Positions 1-7,862 are shown, counted from the first letter of the stretch. The stretch is 16,905 nt of DNA from Firmicutes bacterium UBA4996 (GCA_002396805.1 DGYW01000014.1:22700-39604), one strand, 5' to 3'. Program-made: numbers and translations. The notes: generated by a model not told the origin, from the sequence alone.

Positions 1-59
1 ATACATGCTACGCTATCTAAGAAATTGGACAAATCCTACAAGATTCCTTCAAATACCTG

Positions 60-232
60 CCTAACCGTCTTTACAAAAAAATAGAGCACCGACCAAAATG
101 AGGGGGCAGTCCCGCAACTAAGATCCGAGCCATGCAGAACTACGTTTTGCAAACTTCTAACAACGATACAATGTATCCAAGACAGGACTTTGTCCCTCCT
201 ACACGAAGTCTCTACCGGTGATTATTATCACA
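60..232 (+). other. Hairpin-rich leader or mobile-element remnant upstream of the NusG_II gene
   Basis: There is no convincing gene in the first 262 bases. The stretch holds several short hairpins: TGCAGAAC/GTTTTGCA at 133-151 (8-bp stem, one G-U pair, 3-base loop), GATAC/GTATC at 165-177 and GGAC/GTCC at 186-196. A GC-rich string at about 101-117, GGGGGCAGTCCCGCAAC, resembles part of the cobalamin riboswitch core and also resembles the GGGACTGTCCC-type hairpins found near REP or IS200-like transposases. Neither identity can be confirmed because the rest of either consensus is missing. It may be a regulatory leader of the gene at 263 or the worn end of an inserted element. Confidence 0.3.
217..232. 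promoter_or_regulatory. Candidate CRP/FNR-type operator (GTGA-N6-TCAC)
   Basis: A palindrome GTGATTATTATCAC at 218-231 has the GTGA-N6-TCAC form recognised by CRP/FNR-family regulators, with a flanking G and A that improve the match to the CRP half-sites. It lies only about 30 bases upstream of the ATG at 263, too close for class II activation of a promoter downstream of it, so if real it more likely represses or overlaps the promoter. A similar box lies upstream of the reductase gene at 2635-2648. Confidence 0.35.
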
Positions 233-262
233 ATTAACCAAGCAGGTAAAGGAGGGATTTAT

Positions 263-634
263 ATGGCCAAATTTTCTATACGAAAAGGAGACAAAATTGT
301 CATTGCTAGCATAGTAGTTGTTTGTCTAGTGATATCAGGTGGTTTCGCCTTGCGGGCCCGATATGCAAGTGCCGGAAGCTATGTTACCATTTTCAGAGCT
401 GATACGAACGAAGAAACACAATACAGTCTTACAAAACCGAGGACCATAGAAGTTCAAGGTTACTTAGGAACCTCCACTATTGAAATTTCTCAGGGAAAAG
501 CTAGATTTGTGAGCTCCCCTTGTCCCGATAATGTCTGTGTGGATTTTTTCGGATGGGTTGAAAAAGAAGGCGAGATCAGTGTATGCCTTCCTAATCAAAT
601 TCTTTTGAAAGTTGAAGAGAGAGTAAGTCACTAA
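263..634 (+). CDS. NusG_II-domain membrane-anchored protein
   Basis: This 123-residue protein has one N-terminal membrane segment (about residues 11-29) after a basic start, then an extracytoplasmic domain. The segment SSPCPDNVCVDFFGW followed by SVCLPN, with Cys87, Cys92 and Cys108, is characteristic of the NusG domain 2-like family (NusG_II). Members are small envelope proteins often found beside FMN-binding proteins, ApbE flavin transferases or polyprenyl-diphosphate/Gx transporter genes; the molecular role is not established. The start at 263 is chosen because AAAGGAGGG lies about 8 bases before it; an upstream in-frame start at 218 lacks such a site and falls on the operator-like palindrome. 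It is the only rightward gene here and faces a flavinylated reductase tail to tail, so a redox role is a reasonable inference. Confidence 0.85.
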   Translation: MAKFSIRKGDKIVIASIVVVCLVISGGFALRARYASAGSYVTIFRADTNEETQYSLTKPRTIEVQGYLGTSTIEISQGKARFVSSPCPDNVCVDFFGWVEKEGEISVCLPNQILLKVEERVSH

Positions 635-666
635 CTGGCATAATTATTTCATTTTTTATACAGAAA

Positions 667-709
667 ACAGGCGTCTAGACTCGATTTATTTCGAGTTTTA
701 GACGCCTGT
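667..709. terminator. Bidirectional intrinsic terminator
   Basis: Arms ACAGGCGTCTAGACTCGA (667-684) and its complement at 691-709 pair over 18 bp with one bulged base and a six-base loop. An A/T-rich run lies on both sides (TTTTTTATA before it, TTATTTATTA after it), so it can end both the rightward NusG_II gene and the leftward reductase gene, whose stop codons flank it. Confidence 0.85.
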
Positions 710-722
710 ATGTTATTTATTA

Positions 723-2528
723 CTATTTAGCCAGAGAAAACTCAACAGCACTCCGAGCGGCGGTTTTTCCCCACACTACACAGATAGTATTGGCAAGCCC
801 ACCGATTGAAGCAGCGCCACCAATATTCGCCCCACCGACCAATTCTCCACATTGATAGAGTCCTTCAATGGGTTGACCAGCTTTATTAAGGATCTGGGCA
901 TTAGTGTCCATTAGCGGACCACCTTTGGTCAGCATTAGGTATGGTACGGTTTTCACTGCATAAAACGGTCCTTCACCGAATTCAATCAGTGAATTAACCC
1001 GGCCAAAATCGAGATCCTTACCATCTTTAACAAAAGAATTGTACTTTTTGACGGTCTCAGCTAGACCTTTCTGATCAATTCCGGCGTTGGCAGCAAGTTC
1101 TTCGATGGTCTCACCTTTAAAGACCACGTCACCTTTGAGGATCTCCTCGTTGAACCGAACCCAGTCTGTATCTGGCTTCATAGCAAAACCGGCTCCATAG
1201 CTAAGAATTGGCGGGTTTGCTTTTCTCATGTTCTCATCGATAATAATATAAACATAATTTTCAGGTGCTGTGGCCCAAACAGTTTGTTTTGGATCTGGAC
1301 TGCAGTCGATCTCATCGATCATCCGCTCCCCATTGAGGTTCACCCAAATGGCACCAGGATACTTCGTTGTATTGGCCACCATAGTCTTTGCATAGGTTCC
1401 ATCGTTGACGGGGACTGCTCCAGGATAGGCAGGAAGATATTGCATGTTAGAAAATTGAGCTCCAGCCTTTTCTGCGAAGTCGTAGCCATCGCCTGAGGCA
1501 AATGCAGGTGCATCAGTACGAGAGTTCTTAAAGTTATAGCGTTCGACCCATTCTGCGTTATGGCCATATCCACCTGTGGCAAGGATTGTGGATTTTGCGT
1601 AGTACGTTGTTAAGGTACCATCTTTCTCCTCCACTACTACACCAACTACCGCTTCGTCTTCTAGAACGATATCAACAACCTTCGTATCTAGAAGTAGAGC
1701 GAGTTTACCCTCAGCAATTTTCTCCTGAAGAAGTTCTTCTAGCTTTTGTACTATAGTTTTAGCTCCACCTTGAACCCGAATCTCGCGCAAGGTGCCAAAG
1801 GCTTCATAAACGGCCGGCTGATGAAGCTGTCTGTCACCAAAATCAACACCAATAGAATCATACCAGTCAATGGCTTCAGCAGCGTTTTCCACATGGTAAC
1901 GAGTCAATTCTGGAATGAAGATGCCTTTTCCTAAACGTTCAATATCAGCAAAGAACTTGTCCGGTGTATCGATGATATCGTTTTCCTCTTGGACTTTTGT
2001 ACCTGCGCCAGACAGTGTACCACCTGCATAAAGAGCTGAACCACCAACTCGGGGATTTTGCTCAAAGAGAATTACATTAGCGCCTAAGCGAGCTGCTTCA
2101 TAAGCAGCATTTAAACCAGCCATTCCTCCTCCAACGACCAAAACATCGGCCTGTTCAAAAGGAAGGGTTACCTCTTCCTCTTCCAAGCTGATTCCAGCGG
2201 CCATGCTTAGAGCATTTCCCACAGCTTCTTTGATCGCGTCTGCAGTGATTGTGGCCCCAGTAATATTGTCTACCTCTAGCGATTGCTTAGCGATAATTCG
2301 CTCAGGGATCTCTTTGAAGGCAGGATCCGATAAGCCTGGTGTCTCATTATGACTTTCTATTTCGATGGCGTCGATCTGTCCATTAACTACGGTTACAGAT
2401 ACAACTACATCGCCGCCTATACCGCTACCTTTTCCTTGGTAAATGCCATCTTGGGGGGTAGTAGCAAAAATGGATTGGACAGGAACAATAAGTAAGATTG
2501 CTAATAAAAGCGTTATGAACTTTTTCAT
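723..2528 (-). CDS. Secreted FMN-binding, FAD-dependent reductase (fumarate reductase-like flavoprotein)
   Basis: The 601-residue protein has a Sec signal peptide (about residues 1-22, LLLAILLIVPVQS, no lipobox Cys), then an FMN_bind domain (about 27-112) whose DNITGATIT motif around Thr93 is the site where ApbE attaches FMN covalently. A FAD-binding domain follows with the GGGMAG dinucleotide motif (133-138) and a C-terminal GELVGG/GGLAN FAD region. This layout is that of extracellular flavinylated reductases that pass electrons from the membrane to a small-molecule acceptor. The residues that bind fumarate in Shewanella Fcc3 are all changed: His365 to Tyr368, Thr377 to Ala385, Arg402 to Ser410, His504 to Leu533 and Arg544 to Ser574, by my own alignment from memory. 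The acceptor is therefore unlikely to be fumarate. GGAGG lies 10 bases before the ATG. No ApbE or quinol oxidase is in the window. Confidence 0.9.
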   Translation of the reverse strand: MKKFITLLLAILLIVPVQSIFATTPQDGIYQGKGSGIGGDVVVSVTVVNGQIDAIEIESHNETPGLSDPAFKEIPERIIAKQSLEVDNITGATITADAIKEAVGNALSMAAGISLEEEEVTLPFEQADVLVVGGGMAGLNAAYEAARLGANVILFEQNPRVGGSALYAGGTLSGAGTKVQEENDIIDTPDKFFADIERLGKGIFIPELTRYHVENAAEAIDWYDSIGVDFGDRQLHQPAVYEAFGTLREIRVQGGAKTIVQKLEELLQEKIAEGKLALLLDTKVVDIVLEDEAVVGVVVEEKDGTLTTYYAKSTILATGGYGHNAEWVERYNFKNSRTDAPAFASGDGYDFAEKAGAQFSNMQYLPAYPGAVPVNDGTYAKTMVANTTKYPGAIWVNLNGERMIDEIDCSPDPKQTVWATAPENYVYIIIDENMRKANPPILSYGAGFAMKPDTDWVRFNEEILKGDVVFKGETIEELAANAGIDQKGLAETVKKYNSFVKDGKDLDFGRVNSLIEFGEGPFYAVKTVPYLMLTKGGPLMDTNAQILNKAGQPIEGLYQCGELVGGANIGGAASIGGLANTICVVWGKTAARSAVEFSLAK

Positions 2529-2604
2529 TAACTAAAAACCTCCATTTGTACGAAAATCAGTATTGGTATACATTAACTCCTTTCCAGACAATATTGGTGA
2601 AAGC

Positions 2605-2682
2605 TTTATTGCATGCTACCAACATATATGGTACGTGAAAGAATTCACCTTCACAATAGTTAATCAGTAAAATCTATGTGAA
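2605..2682 (-). promoter_or_regulatory. Candidate CRP/FNR box and promoter region of the reductase gene
   Basis: A palindrome GTGAAAGAATTCAC (2635-2648) fits GTGA-N6-TCAC, like the box before the NusG_II gene. A second imperfect inverted repeat follows it (TTCACAATAG at 2650-2659, CTATGTGAA at 2674-2682). On the leftward strand the sequence TGCAATAAAG at about 2604-2613 could serve as an extended -10, placing the box close to -42, the usual class II activator position. The promoter is inferred by eye only. Apart from the terminator at 2749-2780 nothing else is visible in the gap 2529-2848. Confidence 0.35.
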
Positions 2683-2748
2683 CATATTTATAGCGTCCCT
2701 TGTGTAAGGCGCTTGTCATGAGATTCCTAAAAAAGTGTAAATCAGCAA

Positions 2749-2780
2749 AGGCGATCCTCAAATCATTCCTAGGATCGCCT
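2749..2780 (-). terminator. Terminator of the signalling operon
   Basis: AGGCGATCCT (2749-2758) and AGGATCGCCT (2771-2780) form a perfect 10-bp stem with a 12-base loop about 70 bases past the phosphatase stop codon. The U-run on the leftward strand is short (TTTGC, then TTTTTT about 20 bases on), so termination may be partial or the hairpin may mainly protect the 3' end. Confidence 0.65.
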
Positions 2781-2848
2781 ATAAATCAATCAATTTGTTA
2801 TTGTAAAGCTGGTGTCCAATTAAAATGACGTCACCTCATTTGACCAGA

Positions 2849-4027
2849 TCATCTTGTACCTTGGTCACCCTTTAGAACCAAAAAGCTAATATCATCTGTT
2901 TGCGATTTGCAGTGTTGCATGACCCTGTTGGTAAGGCCATCACAAATACCATCAGCGCTATATTCCTTGTATCTAATTACTGTATCCATTATCCCTTGTA
3001 AGCCGAATTGCTGTTCACTTTCATTTCGAGCATCGGGCAGTCCATCGCTGAATATTACGAGAATATCACCGGCTTCAAACCTCGTGGCATAGCTTTGATA
3101 GCTCGCACCTTCTTTTCCTCCTAGAGCTATACCTCTTCCAGAAAGCACCCCTACTCTTCCCTCTTGGCTGCTAAAGATAACAGGCGGATTATGACCAGCA
3201 TTGGAGTATAAAAGGCTCTGTTGCGTTGGATCGTAGATACAAAAAAATTGAGTTACAAATGTGTCTACCGCTGATACCTCAGTTATGAATTGGTTGTTCA
3301 ATGCCGTTAAAGCTATATGGGGTGGAATCTTCTCTTTCGCTATGAATCTGAAAATGGTTCGGGCAATCAGCATGACAAAAGCTCCAGGCACACCCTTGCC
3401 CATGGCGTCTGCCACCGCCAAACCAACACTTCCGTCTCGATAGCTAATAATATCTAGGTAATCGCCTCCCAGTTCGTGGACTGGGAGTGTGCGATAAGAC
3501 AAGAATCTTTTGCCCCCCAAAGCATTAAGGGGTGGCATTAGCTGATTCTGGATAAACCGTGTACTCTCCAGCTCACGGGCTACCCGATTAAAACCAACAG
3601 GATTCATCAGGGCAATCAAATCCAGCAAAACTGTAAGACGGGAGCTAAACTTCTCCAAAAAAGCAGTGCACGTCCGGGAAAAGGGTTCGACGGACCACAC
3701 CACAAGGGCACTTCGAGCATAGGTCCCACACAGAATTCCTGCCCAATAACATAGCCCGTTGTGAGATCCCTGTAAAACCGTCTGCTCATCTAAAACTCGA
3801 CCTGCCAAGACTTGATCTTTAATAACGAGATCTACATTCTGCTCCCGTTGAAAGAAAACAATTCGCGACGATGCGCCCCTAACATATGGGTGCTGGGACC
3901 ATACGCTCAGTCCAAACAGGCCCAAATTCTCGCAGATATGCTCTCCCATCACGGTATAAGGACCATCACTAGACGTAAGACACATTTCATATAAATCAAT
4001 TAGAAAATCCGTATCAGGACAAATCAT
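2849..4027 (-). CDS. SpoIIE/RsbU-type PP2C serine phosphatase
   Basis: The 392-residue protein has an N-terminal region of about 145 residues that resembles a divergent GAF-like sensor, a short helical linker (RELESTRFIQNQLMPP, about 151-166) typical of RsbU-like proteins, then a SpoIIE-type PP2C domain. Metal-binding motifs are visible: GGDYLD (187-192), ADAMGKG (206-212), SNAGHNPP (275-282), SDGLPD (327-332) and TDD (377-379). Such phosphatases remove phosphate from a STAS antagonist, allowing it to capture its HATPase partner. It is the last gene of the operon; AGGAG sits 6 bases before the ATG and overlaps the stop of the HD-GYP gene. The STAS protein encoded three genes upstream is the expected substrate. 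What the N-terminal region senses cannot be read. Confidence 0.92.
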   Translation of the reverse strand: MICPDTDFLIDLYEMCLTSSDGPYTVMGEHICENLGLFGLSVWSQHPYVRGASSRIVFFQREQNVDLVIKDQVLAGRVLDEQTVLQGSHNGLCYWAGILCGTYARSALVVWSVEPFSRTCTAFLEKFSSRLTVLLDLIALMNPVGFNRVARELESTRFIQNQLMPPLNALGGKRFLSYRTLPVHELGGDYLDIISYRDGSVGLAVADAMGKGVPGAFVMLIARTIFRFIAKEKIPPHIALTALNNQFITEVSAVDTFVTQFFCIYDPTQQSLLYSNAGHNPPVIFSSQEGRVGVLSGRGIALGGKEGASYQSYATRFEAGDILVIFSDGLPDARNESEQQFGLQGIMDTVIRYKEYSADGICDGLTNRVMQHCKSQTDDISFLVLKGDQGTR

Positions 4028-4036
4028 GCTATTCTC

Positions 4037-5047
4037 CTAAATCGGGGTGTTATCCAATCTCCGTTTCACGAAATAGGTCGTCTTTTCGACTAGATCGACG
4101 GTGTAGCCCTCTTCTACCACATGTCCATACATGTTTTTTTCAATCCGAACTACTGGCCGAGTAGGAAACCCCTTGTTAGATTTAATTACAACCCCCGACT
4201 CGCCTGTGTTTAGCTCCACCATTGTTCCAACGGGATATAATGAAACGCAGTTAATGAAATTCCGAACACTAAGTGGTTCAAATTCGTGACCACTCTTCGC
4301 CATTAAGTACTCAATAACCTCTTCCATGGGATAGCGATTATTAGCAGAAAGGCGATCAAATATGTTGGCCACTTGAATAATCCTTGCTAACTCTTTGATC
4401 TCGCTCTGCTTGAGCCTGTTCGGATAGCCATTGCCATCCCACCGCTCATGGTGTTGATAAACTAACTGCAGAACAGGCTGGCTTATACCAGCCTTACGCA
4501 GATAATCTGTACCTAGTGTAACATGTGCGGTCGACTTTGGCTCTTGCGACAAAAGATAACCAATATCGTGTAAGAGGGCTGCTTGAGCCAATGTCTCGAG
4601 TTCCTTCATGTTGCATCCATAATCAATACCAACGATAACCGCAATAATGGCCACGTTTACGCTGTGACTGAACAATTCTTCATCAAACGAACGGAGGTCA
4701 ACTAGGTTTATCATAATATCATCCCGCAGCAATAGTTCGTCAATAACCGCAACCAGTATTTCGTTGACCTTTGCTATCTCAAGTTCGGCGCCCCTTTTTA
4801 CTTCGAGCAGCAAAGCTCGAGTCTGCTGTATAGCTTGTATTCTGGTTTCATCGCTAACCACATCTTCTACTACCACATCTCGACCGGTTGATATGTACAC
4901 GGCGGCAAAAGGGTGTTTCTCCAAATAACTAATATATCCTTCGGTTAGCAGTACTCCCTGCCTCAGCAAAATTTGGCCTTGATTACCAAGAATGGTCTTT
5001 CCCAACACCATGCCAGGTCTTAAATCGTTTACAGAGACTAAACGCAA
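4037..5047 (-). CDS. HD-GYP domain protein (putative c-di-GMP phosphodiesterase)
   Basis: The 336-residue protein starts with the DLRPGMVLGKTI region common to HD-GYP proteins, followed by the catalytic domain (about 115-285) and the family's C-terminal YPVGTMVELNTGE tail. Metal ligands by family comparison are Glu124, His128, His160-Asp161, His175, His199-His200 and Asp231, and the signature HHERWDGNGYP is intact. Two things are odd: the HDxGK motif reads HDIGY, so Lys is replaced by Tyr164, and only 14 residues separate Asp161 from His175, about half the spacing in the characterised Persephonella enzyme. It may be an active phosphodiesterase with altered kinetics or a sensor. The start is TTG with GGGGG about 9 bases upstream. 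It lies in an operon behind a c-di-GMP riboswitch, which suggests feedback. Confidence 0.92.
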   Translation of the reverse strand: MRLVSVNDLRPGMVLGKTILGNQGQILLRQGVLLTEGYISYLEKHPFAAVYISTGRDVVVEDVVSDETRIQAIQQTRALLLEVKRGAELEIAKVNEILVAVIDELLLRDDIMINLVDLRSFDEELFSHSVNVAIIAVIVGIDYGCNMKELETLAQAALLHDIGYLLSQEPKSTAHVTLGTDYLRKAGISQPVLQLVYQHHERWDGNGYPNRLKQSEIKELARIIQVANIFDRLSANNRYPMEEVIEYLMAKSGHEFEPLSVRNFINCVSLYPVGTMVELNTGESGVVIKSNKGFPTRPVVRIEKNMYGHVVEEGYTVDLVEKTTYFVKRRLDNTPI

Positions 5048-5060
5048 CGGTCGCCACCCC

Positions 5061-5624
5061 CTAACTCCTTAAAAACTGAGTCAAATCGGAACGAAGGACC
5101 AGCTTAGTCCCCATCGTTGATGAGCAGACCAGTATTTGTTTAAAAAACCTTATCATGAGGGGAAAACCTGCTCCCAATGATCCGCTAGTAGAAAATCCTT
5201 TAGCAAATAAAAGGCAAGACAGCCTATTAAATTCTAAGCCAGTACCCTCATCAATGACGTGAAAGCGAGGTCCGATTTTATCAATGTACAGCAAAACCTG
5301 GCCCCCTGGTGTATGTTTGACTACATTAGTGACCGCTTCCGTCAAACCCAATAGAATCCTATTGCGCGCTGGATTCTTCCAATTAGGGATTCTCTCGAGT
5401 AGAAAATCATCAACAACGTGGCGAATTTGTGCAACATCTTTCTTCCCTTGAATTGGGAGAATCATGAGCGGTTCCTCGTCATCATACCTAGCCTGGTACT
5501 CGGCTTCTCCTATCAGAAAGAGGTTGCCTTTCGAGTTTACATGAATAACTTGTTGATAGGCTTGGAAATCCATTATAGTGCCCCTGCCTTTACTGTTTTT
5601 GATATAAAAGGACTTGCCGGTCAC
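5061..5624 (-). CDS. RsbW/SpoIIAB-like HATPase (serine kinase / anti-sigma-type protein)
   Basis: A 187-residue GHKL ATPase of the anti-sigma kinase type. The N box is EAVTNVVKH (about 96-104), the G1 box DEGTGL (about 125-130) and the G2 box GSLGAGFPLM (about 138-147). In the known families such proteins bind a sigma factor or other target and phosphorylate a STAS antagonist on Ser. The GTG start overlaps the stop of the STAS gene in a GTGA string, pointing to translational coupling; a start at the internal ATG (5573), after AGGGG, would remove 17 residues that look like an extension. No sigma factor lies in the operon, so the target is encoded elsewhere or is not a sigma factor. Confidence 0.88.
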   Translation of the reverse strand: MTGKSFYIKNSKGRGTIMDFQAYQQVIHVNSKGNLFLIGEAEYQARYDDEEPLMILPIQGKKDVAQIRHVVDDFLLERIPNWKNPARNRILLGLTEAVTNVVKHTPGGQVLLYIDKIGPRFHVIDEGTGLEFNRLSCLLFAKGFSTSGSLGAGFPLMIRFFKQILVCSSTMGTKLVLRSDLTQFLRS

Positions 5625-5923
5625 GTCTCCATTATTTCCCTGACTCCGATTAGCTCGAGCACCTCTTCAATATCAGCATTTTTGTTATCAATATAAACCG
5701 ACGTATGCTGCTTAGCAAACGATCTATAGTAACCGATCAGTTGCCCAATCCCAGTAGAATCAATGAATTTCAACTCATTTAGCGAGAAGGTGATACTAGC
5801 AACTTTATCTAGCTCTATTTTCTCGACCTCTTTTCGCAAGATGCGACTTGTTGTTAGATCTAACTCTCCTTTCAGAGCGAAAATCACATTGGGCGGGCCT
5901 TGAGTAATCATAACCTTCAACAC
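5621..5923 (-). CDS. STAS-domain antagonist (RsbV/SpoIIAA-like)
   Basis: A small single-domain STAS protein of about 100 residues. The GELDLTTSRILRKEV segment and FIDSTGIGQLIGYY are the family's hallmarks; the Ser of DSTG is the expected phosphorylation site for the HATPase encoded directly downstream. The reading frame is open back to a TTG at 5971 inside the fapA-like gene, but a GTG at 5923, one base after that gene's stop and 9-10 bases after GGAAGTGGGG, fits both the family length and the ribosome binding site better. When unphosphorylated it should bind the HATPase and release that protein's target. Confidence 0.9.
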   Translation of the reverse strand: MLKVMITQGPPNVIFALKGELDLTTSRILRKEVEKIELDKVASITFSLNELKFIDSTGIGQLIGYYRSFAKQHTSVYIDNKNADIEEVLELIGVREIMET

Positions 5924-5924
5924 A

Positions 5925-7802
5925 CTAAAATACCCCACTTCCTGCTTTGTCGATCCATCTACCTTCCTCAAACTTTAGTCGGACATTGCGGCGAATCTCC
6001 CCAATTACCTTCTTTCTCTGCCCAATGGCAACATAGACACCAGGATTAAGTGTTCCGGCCATGACAGAGCCTTCATCACCTACCGCTAAGATTGTCTTAA
6101 CCCTTTCATTTAAACCGGCGGATTTGACCTTGATGTTAGAGGTGGCGCAGTAAGTGCCGCCTCGACAAGAACCGGCTATATTAATGTCAGCCCCGGCAAA
6201 CATAGTGCATCCGTAGACTAAAGGACCAGTAATGACAATATCACCTGTAGCTTCTAGTTGTGCGTTTTGACAATAGCTTACTTGAATGTCTGCAGGGGTA
6301 CTCACAACATCTTCCATCCACTCACAGACTTCGCCTAGACCTTTAAGATACACGTCCACTTCCGAAATAGACCTTATTGACAAAGGGTTTGCGCCCTTAA
6401 AGCAATTACTGATATGATTTACAACGGCCCAGATGTTGTTGATCTCATCGTCCTGTTTTGGATCCTTTTGCTCGGGAGCCAATTGCTGGAGTCTTGCGAA
6501 TAACTTGGGAATCTCTGCAAACCTCATCTCCAGAATGAGCTTAATTAAATAGCCATCTCCACGGATTTTTAGATCCTCGACCGAAAAGCGAGGATGCCCC
6601 TGCAACTGCTGGAAGGCCTTTTGTAGATTTTTTAGTTCGGGAATGATCTGCTTTATCAAAGTTATGGCTTTCATATAGTTACCTATGTCCCCGCCAACAC
6701 TAACATGGCCGCAAATCAGATTCCTGTGAATCACCACATTACCACCAGCAATTATGCGGGCGTTATAGACGTTGCCCCTAACTTCCACCATGCCTCCTGC
6801 CTTTACTACCAGGGAATCCTTCACATCGCCCATGACAATAACATCGCCAATGAATTCGATATTTCCCGAAGAGACATCCACATCAGAAGGAATAATTAAC
6901 TCCGGTCTTACGCACAATCGCCCTCGATCCCAACAAGGACGGCCAGCAATCTCGGCCACTGCCACAGTTCCATCTTCCATTAGTCTGACACCAGATCCAG
7001 CTGAGAGTCGCGCCCGTTTAGGCGGACGTGGTTTTACAGTCGCGCCAAAAACGTTGATGCCAGCTTCTCCCTCGACAGGAGGATGCCAGTAGGCGAGCAC
7101 CTCGCCAGGCTCAACAGAACTGATCTTGCCTCGATCGAGTAAATCAACCCTGCCCCCCTGTTCCTCTTGCATCTGCCGACCTGTCAAGTCACAGACTACA
7201 TCCACTCTACCATCTACTGGAGGCTTGGGTGGTATGCCTACCCCAATCATCCATTTCCCACTCTCGAGCCCGTAACACGCACTCCTAATTTGATTATTAT
7301 ACAACTCAATCTTGACGCCTAAACTTTCTAGCTGTTGGAGAACAAGAGCTGGATCAACTGGCTGCGGTGGATGCTGGGCAACCTCCTTCGCAGTGACCAC
7401 TAGGTTGGTTGTGTAATCGCTGTCACAAACTTGGTATTCAACTCCAGGTGCAAATTTGGTTACTAGCCAGACTTCCATCTTATCTTGTGAGACTACAATC
7501 TCAAATGAGCTCTGCGCTGGGTCTTGCATAACTTCAAATTTAATGTCATCAATATCCTCTAAAACTAAAGATCTGTCAATCTGCTTGCCACGATAAAAAA
7601 TCTTCACGCGACTGCCTTTGGCAGCAGAGATTGTAGGCCACTTTCCACCCCGTTCTGGTTTCTTCATAAGCAATTGTCCACCGACTATTGCTAGCCCCCC
7701 ATGCCGTTGGCCAAGTAGAGACTCATCGTTCTTAGTCTCACTTTCTTCTAAACGTGCTAACTCGTTGAGTAATTCCGACATAAGTTTGCTGTCGTTCAGC
7801 AT
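5925..7802 (-). CDS. FapA/DUF342 family protein
   Basis: The 625-residue protein has the DUF342/FapA layout: an N-terminal region with a KGSRVKIFYRGKQ segment, a GVGIPPKPPVDGR stretch followed by GEVLAYWHPPVEGEAGINVFG, then a right-handed beta-helix made of repeating short strands (DVDVSSGNIEFIGDVIVMGDV, AGGMVEVRGNVYNARIIAGGN), interrupted by a long helical insert (about 400-530) and resuming to the C terminus. Proteins of this family are polymer-like cytosolic scaffolds often found with motility or chemotaxis genes; their biochemistry is poorly known. The ATG at 7802 follows a run of seven G; longer forms would start inside the riboswitch and are rejected. It is the first gene of the riboswitch-controlled operon. 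Confidence 0.9.
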   Translation of the reverse strand: MLNDSKLMSELLNELARLEESETKNDESLLGQRHGGLAIVGGQLLMKKPERGGKWPTISAAKGSRVKIFYRGKQIDRSLVLEDIDDIKFEVMQDPAQSSFEIVVSQDKMEVWLVTKFAPGVEYQVCDSDYTTNLVVTAKEVAQHPPQPVDPALVLQQLESLGVKIELYNNQIRSACYGLESGKWMIGVGIPPKPPVDGRVDVVCDLTGRQMQEEQGGRVDLLDRGKISSVEPGEVLAYWHPPVEGEAGINVFGATVKPRPPKRARLSAGSGVRLMEDGTVAVAEIAGRPCWDRGRLCVRPELIIPSDVDVSSGNIEFIGDVIVMGDVKDSLVVKAGGMVEVRGNVYNARIIAGGNVVIHRNLICGHVSVGGDIGNYMKAITLIKQIIPELKNLQKAFQQLQGHPRFSVEDLKIRGDGYLIKLILEMRFAEIPKLFARLQQLAPEQKDPKQDDEINNIWAVVNHISNCFKGANPLSIRSISEVDVYLKGLGEVCEWMEDVVSTPADIQVSYCQNAQLEATGDIVITGPLVYGCTMFAGADINIAGSCRGGTYCATSNIKVKSAGLNERVKTILAVGDEGSVMAGTLNPGVYVAIGQRKKVIGEIRRNVRLKFEEGRWIDKAGSGVF

Positions 7803-7811
7803 GAAACCCCC

Positions 7812-7861
7812 CCAAAAAAGAAAAATACTTTTCGCTGTTAGCCAAACACAGAAAAGTATTT
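7812..7861 (-). terminator. Riboswitch expression platform: intrinsic terminator
   Basis: On the leftward strand AAATACTTTTC (from 7861) pairs with GAAAAGTATTT (to 7823) as a perfect 11-bp stem with a 17-base loop that can pair further (TGTT/AACA). It is followed by a U-rich tract (TTTTTCTTTTTT, 7822-7814) and then the G-rich ribosome binding site of the FapA gene. It begins at the 3' edge of the c-di-GMP aptamer, as expected for transcription attenuation. Whether ligand turns the operon on or off cannot be told by eye. Confidence 0.85.
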
Positions 7862-7862
7862 C

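Noticed and set aside
90..160. Cobalamin riboswitch in the first leader
   Set aside because: Only a short core-like string is present; the GGGAA, GTGAAAATCC and GTAA elements and the expected spacing are missing.
6772..7092. Rightward open frame of 106 codons inside the FapA gene
   Set aside because: Shadow frame of a well-supported gene, Pro/Thr/Ser-rich with no domain.
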